From assembly GCF_900343085.1 (NCBI RefSeq), contig NZ_OPYI01000010.1, positions 30,368 to 94,367 on the forward strand: DNA of 64,000 bases. The letters are read 5' to 3'. Each line of letters starts with the position of its first letter. Positions within the stretch are counted from its first letter, which is position 1. Origin of the DNA: Aedoeadaptatus coli. GTDB taxonomy: Bacteria; Bacillota; Clostridia; Tissierellales; Peptoniphilaceae. Positions 36,901-45,327 of this stretch are shown piece after piece. The position numbers were made by a program, and so were the translations under genes. The notes under the pieces are model-generated. The model was not told the origin of the DNA. It saw only the letters and a program-made list of their open reading frames with translations, and searched no databases.

Positions 36901-37899
36901 ATGACGACCCTTTTCGGTTCACTTTTTGTCTTTATTCTGATTATCGCCATACACGAATTCGGCCATTTTGCCGTGGCAAAGGCCGTCGGTATTCGCGTGA
37001 ATGAGTACGCCATCGGCATGGGGCCTTTAATCTATAAAAAACAAACGGAGGAAACCCAATACAGCCTTCGGGCGTTGCCCATCGGCGGCTATGTGGCTAT
37101 GGAAGGGGAAGAGTCGGCATCAGACGACCCGCGATCGTTTAATAACGCGAGCCTGTTAAAGCGGGCGGCGGTCATCGTCAGCGGCGCCGGCATGAATTTC
37201 GTCCTGGCCATCGTGACCTTTTCCCTTTTTCTCTTAATCACCGGCTATCCGACGAAAATCGTGGACGAAGTGCTTCCGAATTCCCCGGCGGCTGTGGCGG
37301 GAATTCAAAAAGGGGACGCCATTCGCACCGTCGACGGAAAGGAAATAAATGATTGGGACGCTTTTTCCAAAACCGTGGCGGCTTCAAAAAATCCCATTAC
37401 CATCGGCATTGATCGGGAAGGGAAAATTCTCGATTTTACCGTAAAGCCCGTGGAAAAAGACGGTCGCCCCATCGTGGGCATTCAACCCACCAGCGAAAAG
37501 CATCCGGTAAAAGCCATCGGCGACGGATTCAAGATGACGGGGAAAGTTATCGTCACCATTTTCGACGTCTTAGGGAAATTATTTACGGGGGGCCTGGGCG
37601 TAGATAATCTGTCCGGCCCCGTAGGCGTGGTGAAAGTGATCGGCGACTCGGCAAAGTACGGGTTCGGCTCTTTGATGTTTATCACGGCCTACATTTCGGC
37701 GAATCTAGGCTTTATGAACCTGCTGCCCATTCCCGCCCTCGACGGAGGCAAGCTCGTGTTTATCCTAATCGAAGGAATCACGGGCAAACCGGTAAACGAA
37801 CGAATCGAACAGGGGCTTTCCGTGGCAAGCTTTGTCTTGCTCTTTGCTCTCATGATTTACGTGACGATTTTCGGCGATATTGCCCGATTCATCCAATAG
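36901..37899 (+). CDS. rseP: Site-2 protease RseP/RasP
   Basis: This 332-residue intramembrane zinc protease has HEFGHF in the first membrane helix and the third-ligand motif NLLPIPALDGGK in a later one. A central PDZ domain starts near VLPNSPAAVAGIQKGDAI. It cleaves membrane-bound anti-sigma factors and signal-peptide remnants. The ATG follows AGGAGG and the gene sits between cdsA and ispG. Confidence 0.96.
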   Translation: MTTLFGSLFVFILIIAIHEFGHFAVAKAVGIRVNEYAIGMGPLIYKKQTEETQYSLRALPIGGYVAMEGEESASDDPRSFNNASLLKRAAVIVSGAGMNFVLAIVTFSLFLLITGYPTKIVDEVLPNSPAAVAGIQKGDAIRTVDGKEINDWDAFSKTVAASKNPITIGIDREGKILDFTVKPVEKDGRPIVGIQPTSEKHPVKAIGDGFKMTGKVIVTIFDVLGKLFTGGLGVDNLSGPVGVVKVIGDSAKYGFGSLMFITAYISANLGFMNLLPIPALDGGKLVFILIEGITGKPVNERIEQGLSVASFVLLFALMIYVTIFGDIARFIQ

Positions 37900-37907
37900 A
37901 AAGGACG

Positions 37908-38966
37908 ATGAACTTGTCTAAACACACGAGACAAATCGCTGTCGGCGACGTATTAATCGGCGGCGGCGCTCCCATTAGCATTCAGTCCATGACCAACACG
38001 AAGACGAAAGATGCGGTGTCCACCATCGATCAAATTCATCGACTGGAAAATGCAGGCTGCGACATTATCCGCGTAGCGGTCAATGATCTCGAGGATGCAG
38101 AAGCCTTGGATCAAATCATTCCCGCCATTTCCATTCCGGTCATCGCCGACATTCAATTCGATTATCGCCTGGCCCTTTACGCATTAGAACACGGCGTCCA
38201 CGGTTTGCGCATCAATCCGGGAAACATCGGCGAGGCCTGGAAGGTGAAAGAAGTAGCGGATGCGGCAAAGGCGCGGAACGTATCCATCCGCATCGGCGTC
38301 AACTCGGGCTCCGTGAAGCCGGCCTTCATCGAGAAGTACCGTGGCGTGAACCCCAAGTCCATCGTGGAATCAGCACTGGATGAAATCGCCACCCTGGAAA
38401 AATTCGGTTTCGACGCCATTAAAGTCTCTTTAAAATCCTCGGACGTGCGTCAATCCATCGAAAGCTACCGGGAATTTTCCCGCGTCAGCGATTATCCCCT
38501 TCATCTGGGCATTACTGAGGCCGGCGCCGGCATGAACGGCATCGTGAAATCGGCGGTGGGCATGGGCACCTTACTTGAAGAGGGCATTGGCGACACCATG
38601 CGGGTCTCCTTAACGGGAGATCCCGTCGATGAAGTACACTGCGCCAAGGCTATACTTAAGAGTTTGGGCCTCAGACGCGAGGGCATCGACATTGTCGCCT
38701 GCCCCACCTGCGGACGCACGGAAATCGACTTGATTCATTTGGTCGAAGAAGCACAAGAGCGCTTTAAGAATTTGGGGTTCGAAGGTAAAATCGCCATTAT
38801 GGGCTGTCGCGTCAACGGACCCGGCGAAGCCCGCGAGGCGGATTACGGAATTACCGGTGGAAACGGTCGCGGCGTCATCTTTAAAAAAGGCGAAGTCGTG
38901 GAAACCGTTGACGAAGCGAAACTATTAGACGCTCTTATCGACTTAATAGAAAGGGATCACCGTTGA
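37908..38966 (+). CDS. ispG: (E)-4-hydroxy-3-methylbut-2-enyl-diphosphate synthase
   Basis: This 352-residue iron-sulfur enzyme performs the penultimate MEP-pathway step toward isopentenyl diphosphate. The cluster cysteines lie in CPTCGRTEIDL and MGCRVNGPGEAREAD; ISIQSMTNTKTKD and RINPGNIG are other signatures. Its presence shows the MEP route is used, although dxr is not beside it. It overlaps the polC start by 4 bases. Confidence 0.97.
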   Translation: MNLSKHTRQIAVGDVLIGGGAPISIQSMTNTKTKDAVSTIDQIHRLENAGCDIIRVAVNDLEDAEALDQIIPAISIPVIADIQFDYRLALYALEHGVHGLRINPGNIGEAWKVKEVADAAKARNVSIRIGVNSGSVKPAFIEKYRGVNPKSIVESALDEIATLEKFGFDAIKVSLKSSDVRQSIESYREFSRVSDYPLHLGITEAGAGMNGIVKSAVGMGTLLEEGIGDTMRVSLTGDPVDEVHCAKAILKSLGLRREGIDIVACPTCGRTEIDLIHLVEEAQERFKNLGFEGKIAIMGCRVNGPGEAREADYGITGGNGRGVIFKKGEVVETVDEAKLLDALIDLIERDHR

Positions 38967-41900
38967 TCGACAAAGATACCCATCCATCAGAGCGCGCTTT
39001 GATGGATTTTATTTTAAATAAATCCCTACCCATAAAAAAAGTGATCTATAATCGGGAGCTGGCCGGTTTGACACTGGAAATGGATTGCGAAGAAGGGGAT
39101 TGGCGCGATGAATTTGAAACGCTTCTGAAAAAATGCTACCCAACCCTTGCAGTCAAGGCAAATTACCGGGAAAAGCAAGCGGAGCGGGCGGCATACACGG
39201 AAGATGAAATCTATAATTTTTTGAAGGCCTCCATTACCGCGTCCGATGCTTGGCTCGAACGAGACTGTTTTGCCGTGAAAGAAAGCCGCATTACGCTTCA
39301 TGTGCCCAATGCCACAGTGGAAAAGACCGTCCTCTCCATGCACATCGAAACGCGCCTCGAAGAAATCACAGGCCGGCGCTATTTCCTGGAATGCGCCTGT
39401 CCGGACGGGGACTGCGAATTAAAGGCTTTGGACGAGTTGATCGAGAGCGAAGAATCGGTGTTCAGCGACGGCATAAAGACCGATGTGCCTGTGGCGAAGG
39501 AAAAGGCGAAGAGCGACGAAGCTTACCGGTTCGGAAAAAATAAATTTGAACCCCCGACGCCCATAGGCGACTGTCGCGTCGGTGAGACCGTCACCATTAC
39601 GGGATCCGTCTTCGGCTTCGACGAGCGGCCCATAAAAAACGACAAAACCCTATTTATCCTCTCCCTTTACGACGGGACGGACAGCACCAATGTGAAGGCT
39701 TTTGTAAAAAATCAGGAAGCTGACGCCTTTGCCCAAACTTTTTCCAAGGGAAAGACCGTCTCCGTTCACGGGAAATACGATTTCGACAGTTTCGACCGTA
39801 GGGAAAGCGTCGTGGCGCGAAATATGAAGGTGGTTCCCACGAAAAAACGGGAGGACATAAGCGCGAAAAAGCGCATCGAGCTACACGTCCACACGAAAAT
39901 GAGCAATATGGACGGCACCAATACCATCGACGATTTCGCGAAGCAGGCCAAGGCCTGGGGCCACGAGGCCATTGCCATTACCGACGACAATGTGGTGCAG
40001 GGTTATCCCGATGCCATGAGTGCGGCAAAAAAACACGACATTCGCATTCTCTACGGCGTGGATGCCGATGTGGTGGATGACGGGGAGCTTATCTTTAAAA
40101 ACCCCGGGAGCGCTCAATACGGGGCAAGTTTCGTCGTCTTTGACTTGGAGACCACGGGCTTTTCACCGCGCTTCGACGAGGTAACGGAAATCGGCGCCGT
40201 AAAAATTCGAGACGGCCGCATCATCGATCGTTTCTCCACTTTCGTCAATCCCATGCAGCCCATTCCGCCGAAGGTGGTTGAATTAACCCATATTACAAAC
40301 GACATGGTGGCCGATGCCGATCCCATCGACGTGGTGCTTCCTCGCTTTGAGGAATTTATCGACGACAGCATTTTGGTCGCACACAACGCTTCCTTCGACT
40401 CGCGGTTTATCGAATTCAGGCGGAAGGGAAAAGTCCCCTATGCCACCATCGACACCTTGCTTTTGGCACGTTCTCTGGACATTCAGGTGAAAAATTATAA
40501 ATTAGGCACCCTGGCGAAGCGCTTCGGCATCAATTTGCAGGGCGCCCACCGCGCCGTCAACGACGCCGAGGCCACGGCGGAGCTCTTTATTCAGCTTCAG
40601 GTCATGGCGGCGAAGATCGGCATCGAGAATCCTGAGGATCTCAATCGCCTAAAACCGAAGGCGCCGGAAAAATCATTTCCGACGAAGCTCACGATTTTCC
40701 CGAAAAATCTCGACGGACTTACGGCCATGTACCACTTGATCTCCGCCTCGCACATGGACCACTTCTTCCGAACGGCCCGCATGTTGAAATCGGAAGTACT
40801 GAAATCGAAGGATAACTTTATTCTCGGCTCCGGGGGAGAAGGGGGCGAACTAATCGACGCCTACTTGCGCGGCGCGTCGGAGGATGAACTCAAGAGGATC
40901 GCGTCAATTCTGGATTACATTGAGGTGGCGCCCATCTTTCGCTACGAGCGAGCCTATGCCGACGGTCTGTTGCGGAGCGAAGAAGACGGAAAGGTCATGA
41001 TTCGTGACATGATCGATTTAGGCCGAAGCATGAACATTCCCGTCATCGCCTCCTCCGACGTGCGCTATATGAACAAGGAGAATGCCGAGTTTCTCGAAAT
41101 ATTGGAATACTCGAAATTCCGCGGCCGACCCTTTACAAACGGCGGCGCCTATTTTATGACCACCGACGAAATGCTCGAAGCCTTTTCTTTTTTCGGTGAC
41201 GATGCCGAAGCCGTCGTCATCGACAATCCCAAAAAGATCGCCGATGCCATCGAGGTATTTCCGCCCATTCCCTCGGGCAAGTATCCGCCGAAAATCAAAA
41301 ACGCCGACGTGGATCTCAAAACCGACGCCTTTAGAAGGGCGCGGGAAATCTATGGCGATCCCCTTCCGAAAATCGTGGAAGATCGCCTGAACACGGAGCT
41401 TGAAAGCATTATCGGAAACGGTTACGCGGTCATGTACAAAATCGCCCAACAGCTCGTCGAAAAATCCAATGCCGACGGCTATTATGTCGGCTCCCGCGGC
41501 TCCGTCGGATCCTCCTTTGTCGCTACCATGACGGGAATCACGGAAGTCAATCCCCTTATGCCCCACTACGTTTGCAACAAGTGCAAACACAGCGAATTTA
41601 TCGACGACGGAAAAGTGAGCACTGGCTTCGATTTGCCGAGGAAAAACTGTCCGATCTGTGGCGAACCATTGATTCGCGACGGCCATAAAATTCCCTTTGA
41701 AGTCTTTTTAGGTTTCTACGGCGACAAAGAACCGGACATCGACTTAAACTTCGCCGGGGAGTATCAGCCCACCGCCCACAAATTCATCGAAGATTACTTC
41801 GGCGAGGGCTTCGTCTTCCGCGCCGGCACCATCGGTACTTTGGCGGAAAAGACCGCCTTCGGCCTGGTAAAGAAATTTACCGAAGAAAACAATCTTCAGA

Positions 41901-43177
41901 AAAACCCCGTGGAGATCCTGCGTTTGGCAAAGGGCATCGAAGGGGTGAAGCGGACAAGCGGTCAACACCCGGGCGGCATTATGGTCGTGCCGAAAGACGA
42001 AGACATTCATCACTTCACGCCCATTCAGTATCCAGCGGATGAGAAGAAGAAAAACGTCATTACCACGCACTTCGACTACCACTCCATTAGCGAAAATATT
42101 TTAAAACTGGACATCCTCGGCCACGATGCGCCCACCATTCTCCGCATGCTGGAAGACTTAACCGGCGTGGCCATGGAAGAGATTTCCATGGACGATCCCG
42201 AAGTCATGAGCCTGTTTACATCCGCCGAGGCGCTAAAAGTCGATGAATCCCTATTCTCGTCGCCTACGGGCACCCTGGGGATTCCCGAGTTCGGCACAGA
42301 CTTCGTCGTGCGCATGCTCATGGACACGAAGCCCGCCACCTTTGGCGAGTTGGTCAATATTTCAGGCCTTTCCCACGGCACCGACGTGTGGACGGGAAAT
42401 GCACAGGATCTCGTGCACTCAAACAAAGCGACGATCTCCGAAGTCATCAGTACGCGGGAAGATATTATGAACTACCTGATTATTGCCGGAGCGGAAAATA
42501 AAGTGGCCTTCGACACCATGGAAGCCGTGCGAAAAGGGCGCGGCCTTCCTGAAAAATACATGGACGTATTGAAGACACTGGACGTGCCGAGCTGGTACTT
42601 TGAAAGTTGCGAAAAAATCAAGTACATGTTCCCGCGGGCCCACGCGGTGGCCTACGTCATGACCAGTCTTCGCATCGCCTGGTACAAGGTCCATTACCCC
42701 TTGGCATTTTACGCTGCCTATTTTACGACGAAGCTTTCCGACTTAAACGGCGACCTTTTGGTTCAGGGTTATGATGCCGTTAAGCAGCGTGTTGAATGGA
42801 TCGAAGGAAACGATGAGGCGACGAAAGCGGAACAGTCTGAAATCCCTATTTTAAAAGTCGTATTGGAAATGATGGCGCGGGGCTATGAATTTGAGTCAAT
42901 TCACTTAGGTGCTTCTCATTACGAGAAATTTTCCGTCTACGAAGGCAAGGTGCTTCTGCCCATCAGTTCCCTTCAGGGGATCGGCCATACAGTAGCGAAG
43001 GAAATTTATGAGGCCATGAACGAACAGCCCTTCCTTTCCGTTGAAGACATGGTGAATCGAAGCGGCGCGTCGAAAACCGTCGTGGAGACCCTGAAAGCCC
43101 ACGGCGCCCTTCAAGGAATCCCGAAAGATAACCAGTTAAGCATGATGGATCTTATTGGCGACAGTGCCAAAATGTGA
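38963..43177 (+). CDS. polC: DNA polymerase III alpha subunit, PolC type
   Basis: This 1404-residue replicative polymerase is the Gram-positive form. In order it has an N-terminal region, an OB fold (about 205-300), a PHP domain beginning ELHVHTKMSNMDGTN, and an inserted DEDDh proofreading exonuclease (from about residue 393, FDLETTGFSPRFDEVTEIG). The polymerase core follows with the catalytic PDIDLNF motif. A four-cysteine zinc motif (CNKC and CPIC) precedes the palm. The TTG start at 38963 overlaps the ispG stop, with GAAAGGGA upstream. Confidence 0.98.
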   Translation: MIDKDTHPSERALMDFILNKSLPIKKVIYNRELAGLTLEMDCEEGDWRDEFETLLKKCYPTLAVKANYREKQAERAAYTEDEIYNFLKASITASDAWLERDCFAVKESRITLHVPNATVEKTVLSMHIETRLEEITGRRYFLECACPDGDCELKALDELIESEESVFSDGIKTDVPVAKEKAKSDEAYRFGKNKFEPPTPIGDCRVGETVTITGSVFGFDERPIKNDKTLFILSLYDGTDSTNVKAFVKNQEADAFAQTFSKGKTVSVHGKYDFDSFDRRESVVARNMKVVPTKKREDISAKKRIELHVHTKMSNMDGTNTIDDFAKQAKAWGHEAIAITDDNVVQGYPDAMSAAKKHDIRILYGVDADVVDDGELIFKNPGSAQYGASFVVFDLETTGFSPRFDEVTEIGAVKIRDGRIIDRFSTFVNPMQPIPPKVVELTHITNDMVADADPIDVVLPRFEEFIDDSILVAHNASFDSRFIEFRRKGKVPYATIDTLLLARSLDIQVKNYKLGTLAKRFGINLQGAHRAVNDAEATAELFIQLQVMAAKIGIENPEDLNRLKPKAPEKSFPTKLTIFPKNLDGLTAMYHLISASHMDHFFRTARMLKSEVLKSKDNFILGSGGEGGELIDAYLRGASEDELKRIASILDYIEVAPIFRYERAYADGLLRSEEDGKVMIRDMIDLGRSMNIPVIASSDVRYMNKENAEFLEILEYSKFRGRPFTNGGAYFMTTDEMLEAFSFFGDDAEAVVIDNPKKIADAIEVFPPIPSGKYPPKIKNADVDLKTDAFRRAREIYGDPLPKIVEDRLNTELESIIGNGYAVMYKIAQQLVEKSNADGYYVGSRGSVGSSFVATMTGITEVNPLMPHYVCNKCKHSEFIDDGKVSTGFDLPRKNCPICGEPLIRDGHKIPFEVFLGFYGDKEPDIDLNFAGEYQPTAHKFIEDYFGEGFVFRAGTIGTLAEKTAFGLVKKFTEENNLQKNPVEILRLAKGIEGVKRTSGQHPGGIMVVPKDEDIHHFTPIQYPADEKKKNVITTHFDYHSISENILKLDILGHDAPTILRMLEDLTGVAMEEISMDDPEVMSLFTSAEALKVDESLFSSPTGTLGIPEFGTDFVVRMLMDTKPATFGELVNISGLSHGTDVWTGNAQDLVHSNKATISEVISTREDIMNYLIIAGAENKVAFDTMEAVRKGRGLPEKYMDVLKTLDVPSWYFESCEKIKYMFPRAHAVAYVMTSLRIAWYKVHYPLAFYAAYFTTKLSDLNGDLLVQGYDAVKQRVEWIEGNDEATKAEQSEIPILKVVLEMMARGYEFESIHLGASHYEKFSVYEGKVLLPISSLQGIGHTVAKEIYEAMNEQPFLSVEDMVNRSGASKTVVETLKAHGALQGIPKDNQLSMMDLIGDSAKM

Positions 43178-43183
43178 TATACT
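43155..43183 (+). promoter_or_regulatory. Promoter of the rimP-nusA-infB operon
   Basis: TTGGCG (43155-43160), 17 bases, then TATACT (43178-43183) preceded by TGA (extended -10). It overlaps the polC 3' end. Transcription would start near 43190. Confidence 0.65.
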
Positions 43184-43204
43184 AAAGAAAAGATAGACGA
43201 GTAG

Positions 43205-43235
43205 AACTAGAGTGGGTCCACCACTCTAGTTTTTT
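43205..43235 (+). terminator. Leader terminator upstream of rimP
   Basis: AACTAGAGTGG (43205-43215) pairs perfectly with 43221-43231, followed by T6. It lies downstream of the candidate rimP promoter and before the rimP ribosome-binding site, so it would act on rimP-nusA transcripts as well as on polC readthrough. Confidence 0.85.
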
Positions 43236-43250
43236 ATGGGAGGTGAGTTC

Positions 43251-43712
43251 TTGAAACATTCTCAAGTACGCGCGATTGTTTCGGAGGCGGCAGAAAAAGC
43301 GGCCGCCGAACGAGAGTACGAGGTGGTGGAAATTGCCATCACCAACAAAAATCCGTCGCGCATTATAATTACGGTGTATCATCCCGATGGGGTGCAAATC
43401 GACGACTGTGCCGATATATCCCGTGCCGTAGGAGACATGATCGACGACAAGGATTTGTTTGAAGGCAAGTATACTCTGGAGGTTCAGTCCCCCGGATTGG
43501 ATCGGCCCATTCGAACGAAAGATGATTACCGCAGGAACATGGGAAAAAAGGTCGAGGTTCACCTGTACAAAAAAGTAAACGACCAAAAAGAATTTGTAGG
43601 TATTTTAGCGGACTACGGCGACGACACCGTGGATATCCGCACAGAAGATGGAAATATTGTCACCTTTGATTCAAAATCCATCTCATTAATGCGACAGGTC
43701 ATTGAATTTTAG
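43251..43712 (+). CDS. rimP: Ribosome maturation factor RimP
   Basis: This 153-residue protein assists 30S assembly. The N-terminal domain contains YEVVEIAITNKNPSRIIIT and the family motif YTLEVQSPGLDRPI; the C-terminal Sm-like domain ends in VTFDSKSISLMRQV. The TTG at 43251 is chosen because GGGAGGTG (43238-43245) is correctly spaced; an ATG at 43236 would lie on the ribosome-binding site itself. It is the first gene of the nusA operon. Confidence 0.94.
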   Translation: MKHSQVRAIVSEAAEKAAAEREYEVVEIAITNKNPSRIIITVYHPDGVQIDDCADISRAVGDMIDDKDLFEGKYTLEVQSPGLDRPIRTKDDYRRNMGKKVEVHLYKKVNDQKEFVGILADYGDDTVDIRTEDGNIVTFDSKSISLMRQVIEF

Positions 43713-43729
43713 GAGGCAAAGAAAAAACG

Positions 43730-45019
43730 ATGAACGAAGAGTTTATTTTAGCTCTGAAGCAATTGGAAAGCGAAAAAGGAATCCCGGAAGACGTGATTAT
43801 CGAGGCCCTGGAAACGGCTCTTGTGTCAAGCTACAAGAAAAATTTCGGAACTTCTCAAAATGTTATTGTGGAAATCAATCGGGATACGGGAGAAATTTCC
43901 CTGGCCGCCGAAAAAGAAGTCGTGGAAGAAGTCTTTGACGAGAACACGGAAATCGCCGTGGAAGACGCGCGAAGAGAAAACCCGAGACTCGAAATCGGCG
44001 ACATCTATTACGAGAAAATCGATCCGGAAAAATTCGGTCGCATCGCCGCACAAACGGCGAGACAGGTCGTCATTCAACGAATCAAAGACGCCGAGCGCGA
44101 CGTGATTTATGACGATTACGCCGATCGGGAAAATGAAATCATTACTTGTGACGTGCAAAGAGTGACCAAGGGCAATGTCTTTGTGGATTTGGGAAAAACC
44201 GAAGCCATTTTGCCCGTATCGGAGCAAATTCAAGGGGAGTCCTACCACCAAGGCGATCGCTACAAAATGTTGGTACTGGAAGTAAACAAGCAGCCCAAAG
44301 GGCCGCAAATCGTGCTCTCCAGAAGCCATCCTAATCTGGTGCGCCGTCTGTTCGAGCTGGAGGTACCGGAAATTCACGACGGCATCGTCGAAATCTTCTC
44401 CATTGCAAGAGAAGCCGGAAGCCGCACGAAGATCGCCGTGTTCAGCAAGGATGAGGACGTGGATCCCCTGGGCGCCTGCGTCGGATTTAAAGGAAGCCGC
44501 GTAAAGACCATCGTCGACGAGCTCCACGATGAAAAAATCGACATCGTTATTTGGGAAAAAGACATTGCCGCCTTTATCGGCAACGCTTTAAGTCCGTCGA
44601 AAGTAGTGGAAGTTTTCATCAATCAACGGGAAAAGTCGGCCATGGTCGTGGTTCCGGACTATCAACTGTCCTTGGCCATCGGCAAGGAAGGCCAAAACGC
44701 ACGTCTGGCAGCGAAATTGACCAATTGGAAGATTGACATTAAATCCGAAACCCAATTTGACGAATACCTGGATTCTTTGGGAATGGATGCAGACGACTTC
44801 AGAACCTACTTCGAGAATACCCAAGCCGATGGGCCGGACGTGTCGGCGGCAGATGAATATTCTCCCGTCGAAGAAAAGATCGAATCCAATGAGGCCGATA
44901 ATTTCGCCAGCATCGGCGGTTTAACGGGCATGGACTTATCGGATCTATTTAAAGACGCAGATTCGTCCTCGAGGGAAGATTACGAAGAAGAAGCGGAGAA
45001 AGCAGAAGAAGATGAGTAA
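43730..45019 (+). CDS. nusA: Transcription factor NusA
   Basis: This 429-residue protein promotes pausing, termination and antitermination on RNA polymerase. An N-terminal polymerase-binding domain is followed by S1 (about 135-200) and two KH domains (VGFKGSRVKTIVDEL and AIGKEGQNARLAAKL). An acidic tail of about 80 residues is not a repeated acidic domain as in E. coli. The hairpin in front of the operon is a plausible target for NusA self-control. Confidence 0.97.
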   Translation: MNEEFILALKQLESEKGIPEDVIIEALETALVSSYKKNFGTSQNVIVEINRDTGEISLAAEKEVVEEVFDENTEIAVEDARRENPRLEIGDIYYEKIDPEKFGRIAAQTARQVVIQRIKDAERDVIYDDYADRENEIITCDVQRVTKGNVFVDLGKTEAILPVSEQIQGESYHQGDRYKMLVLEVNKQPKGPQIVLSRSHPNLVRRLFELEVPEIHDGIVEIFSIAREAGSRTKIAVFSKDEDVDPLGACVGFKGSRVKTIVDELHDEKIDIVIWEKDIAAFIGNALSPSKVVEVFINQREKSAMVVVPDYQLSLAIGKEGQNARLAAKLTNWKIDIKSETQFDEYLDSLGMDADDFRTYFENTQADGPDVSAADEYSPVEEKIESNEADNFASIGGLTGMDLSDLFKDADSSSREDYEEEAEKAEEDE

Positions 45020-45031
45020 GAGGATTCATCC

Positions 45032-45301
45032 ATGAACAAGCCTAAAAAAGTGCCCTTGCGCAAATGCGTCGGGTGTTCAGAATCGAAACCGAAAAAAGAG
45101 CTCACACGAATCGTAAAAAATAAAGAACAAGAGGTTTTTATAGATGAAACGGGAAAAGCAAACGGCAGAGGTGCTTATGTTTGTAAAGATATAAAGTGTT
45201 TAAATAAGGCGATTAAATCGAAGGCCATCCACAAGGCATTGGGCAAAGATTTGTCCGAAGAGGCCATTGAATCGCTGCGCAAATCACTTTCAGATCTATA
45301 A
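45032..45301 (+). CDS. rnpM: YlxR/RnpM family RNA-binding protein
   Basis: This 89-residue basic protein has the YlxR signature VPLRKCVGCSESKPKKELTRI and GRGAYVC. In Bacillus the homologue (RnpM) binds RNase P RNA and modulates it. It sits between nusA and infB as usual, but the L7Ae-like ylxQ gene that commonly follows is absent: infB starts 26 bases later. Confidence 0.92.
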   Translation: MNKPKKVPLRKCVGCSESKPKKELTRIVKNKEQEVFIDETGKANGRGAYVCKDIKCLNKAIKSKAIHKALGKDLSEEAIESLRKSLSDL

Positions 45302-45327
45302 ACCCCTTATATTAAGGAGGTGTTCTC

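Noticed and set aside
41018..41686. Long minus-strand open frame opposite polC (and similar ones opposite fhs, priA and nusA)
   Set aside because: These are frame shadows of strongly conserved genes; the translations are low-information and match no family.
43205..43235. T-box-like sequence (GTGGGTCCACC) before rimP
   Set aside because: The bases are fully explained by a perfect terminator stem; there is no T-box antiterminator, specifier stem or suitable leader length, and the downstream genes are not tRNA- or amino-acid-related.
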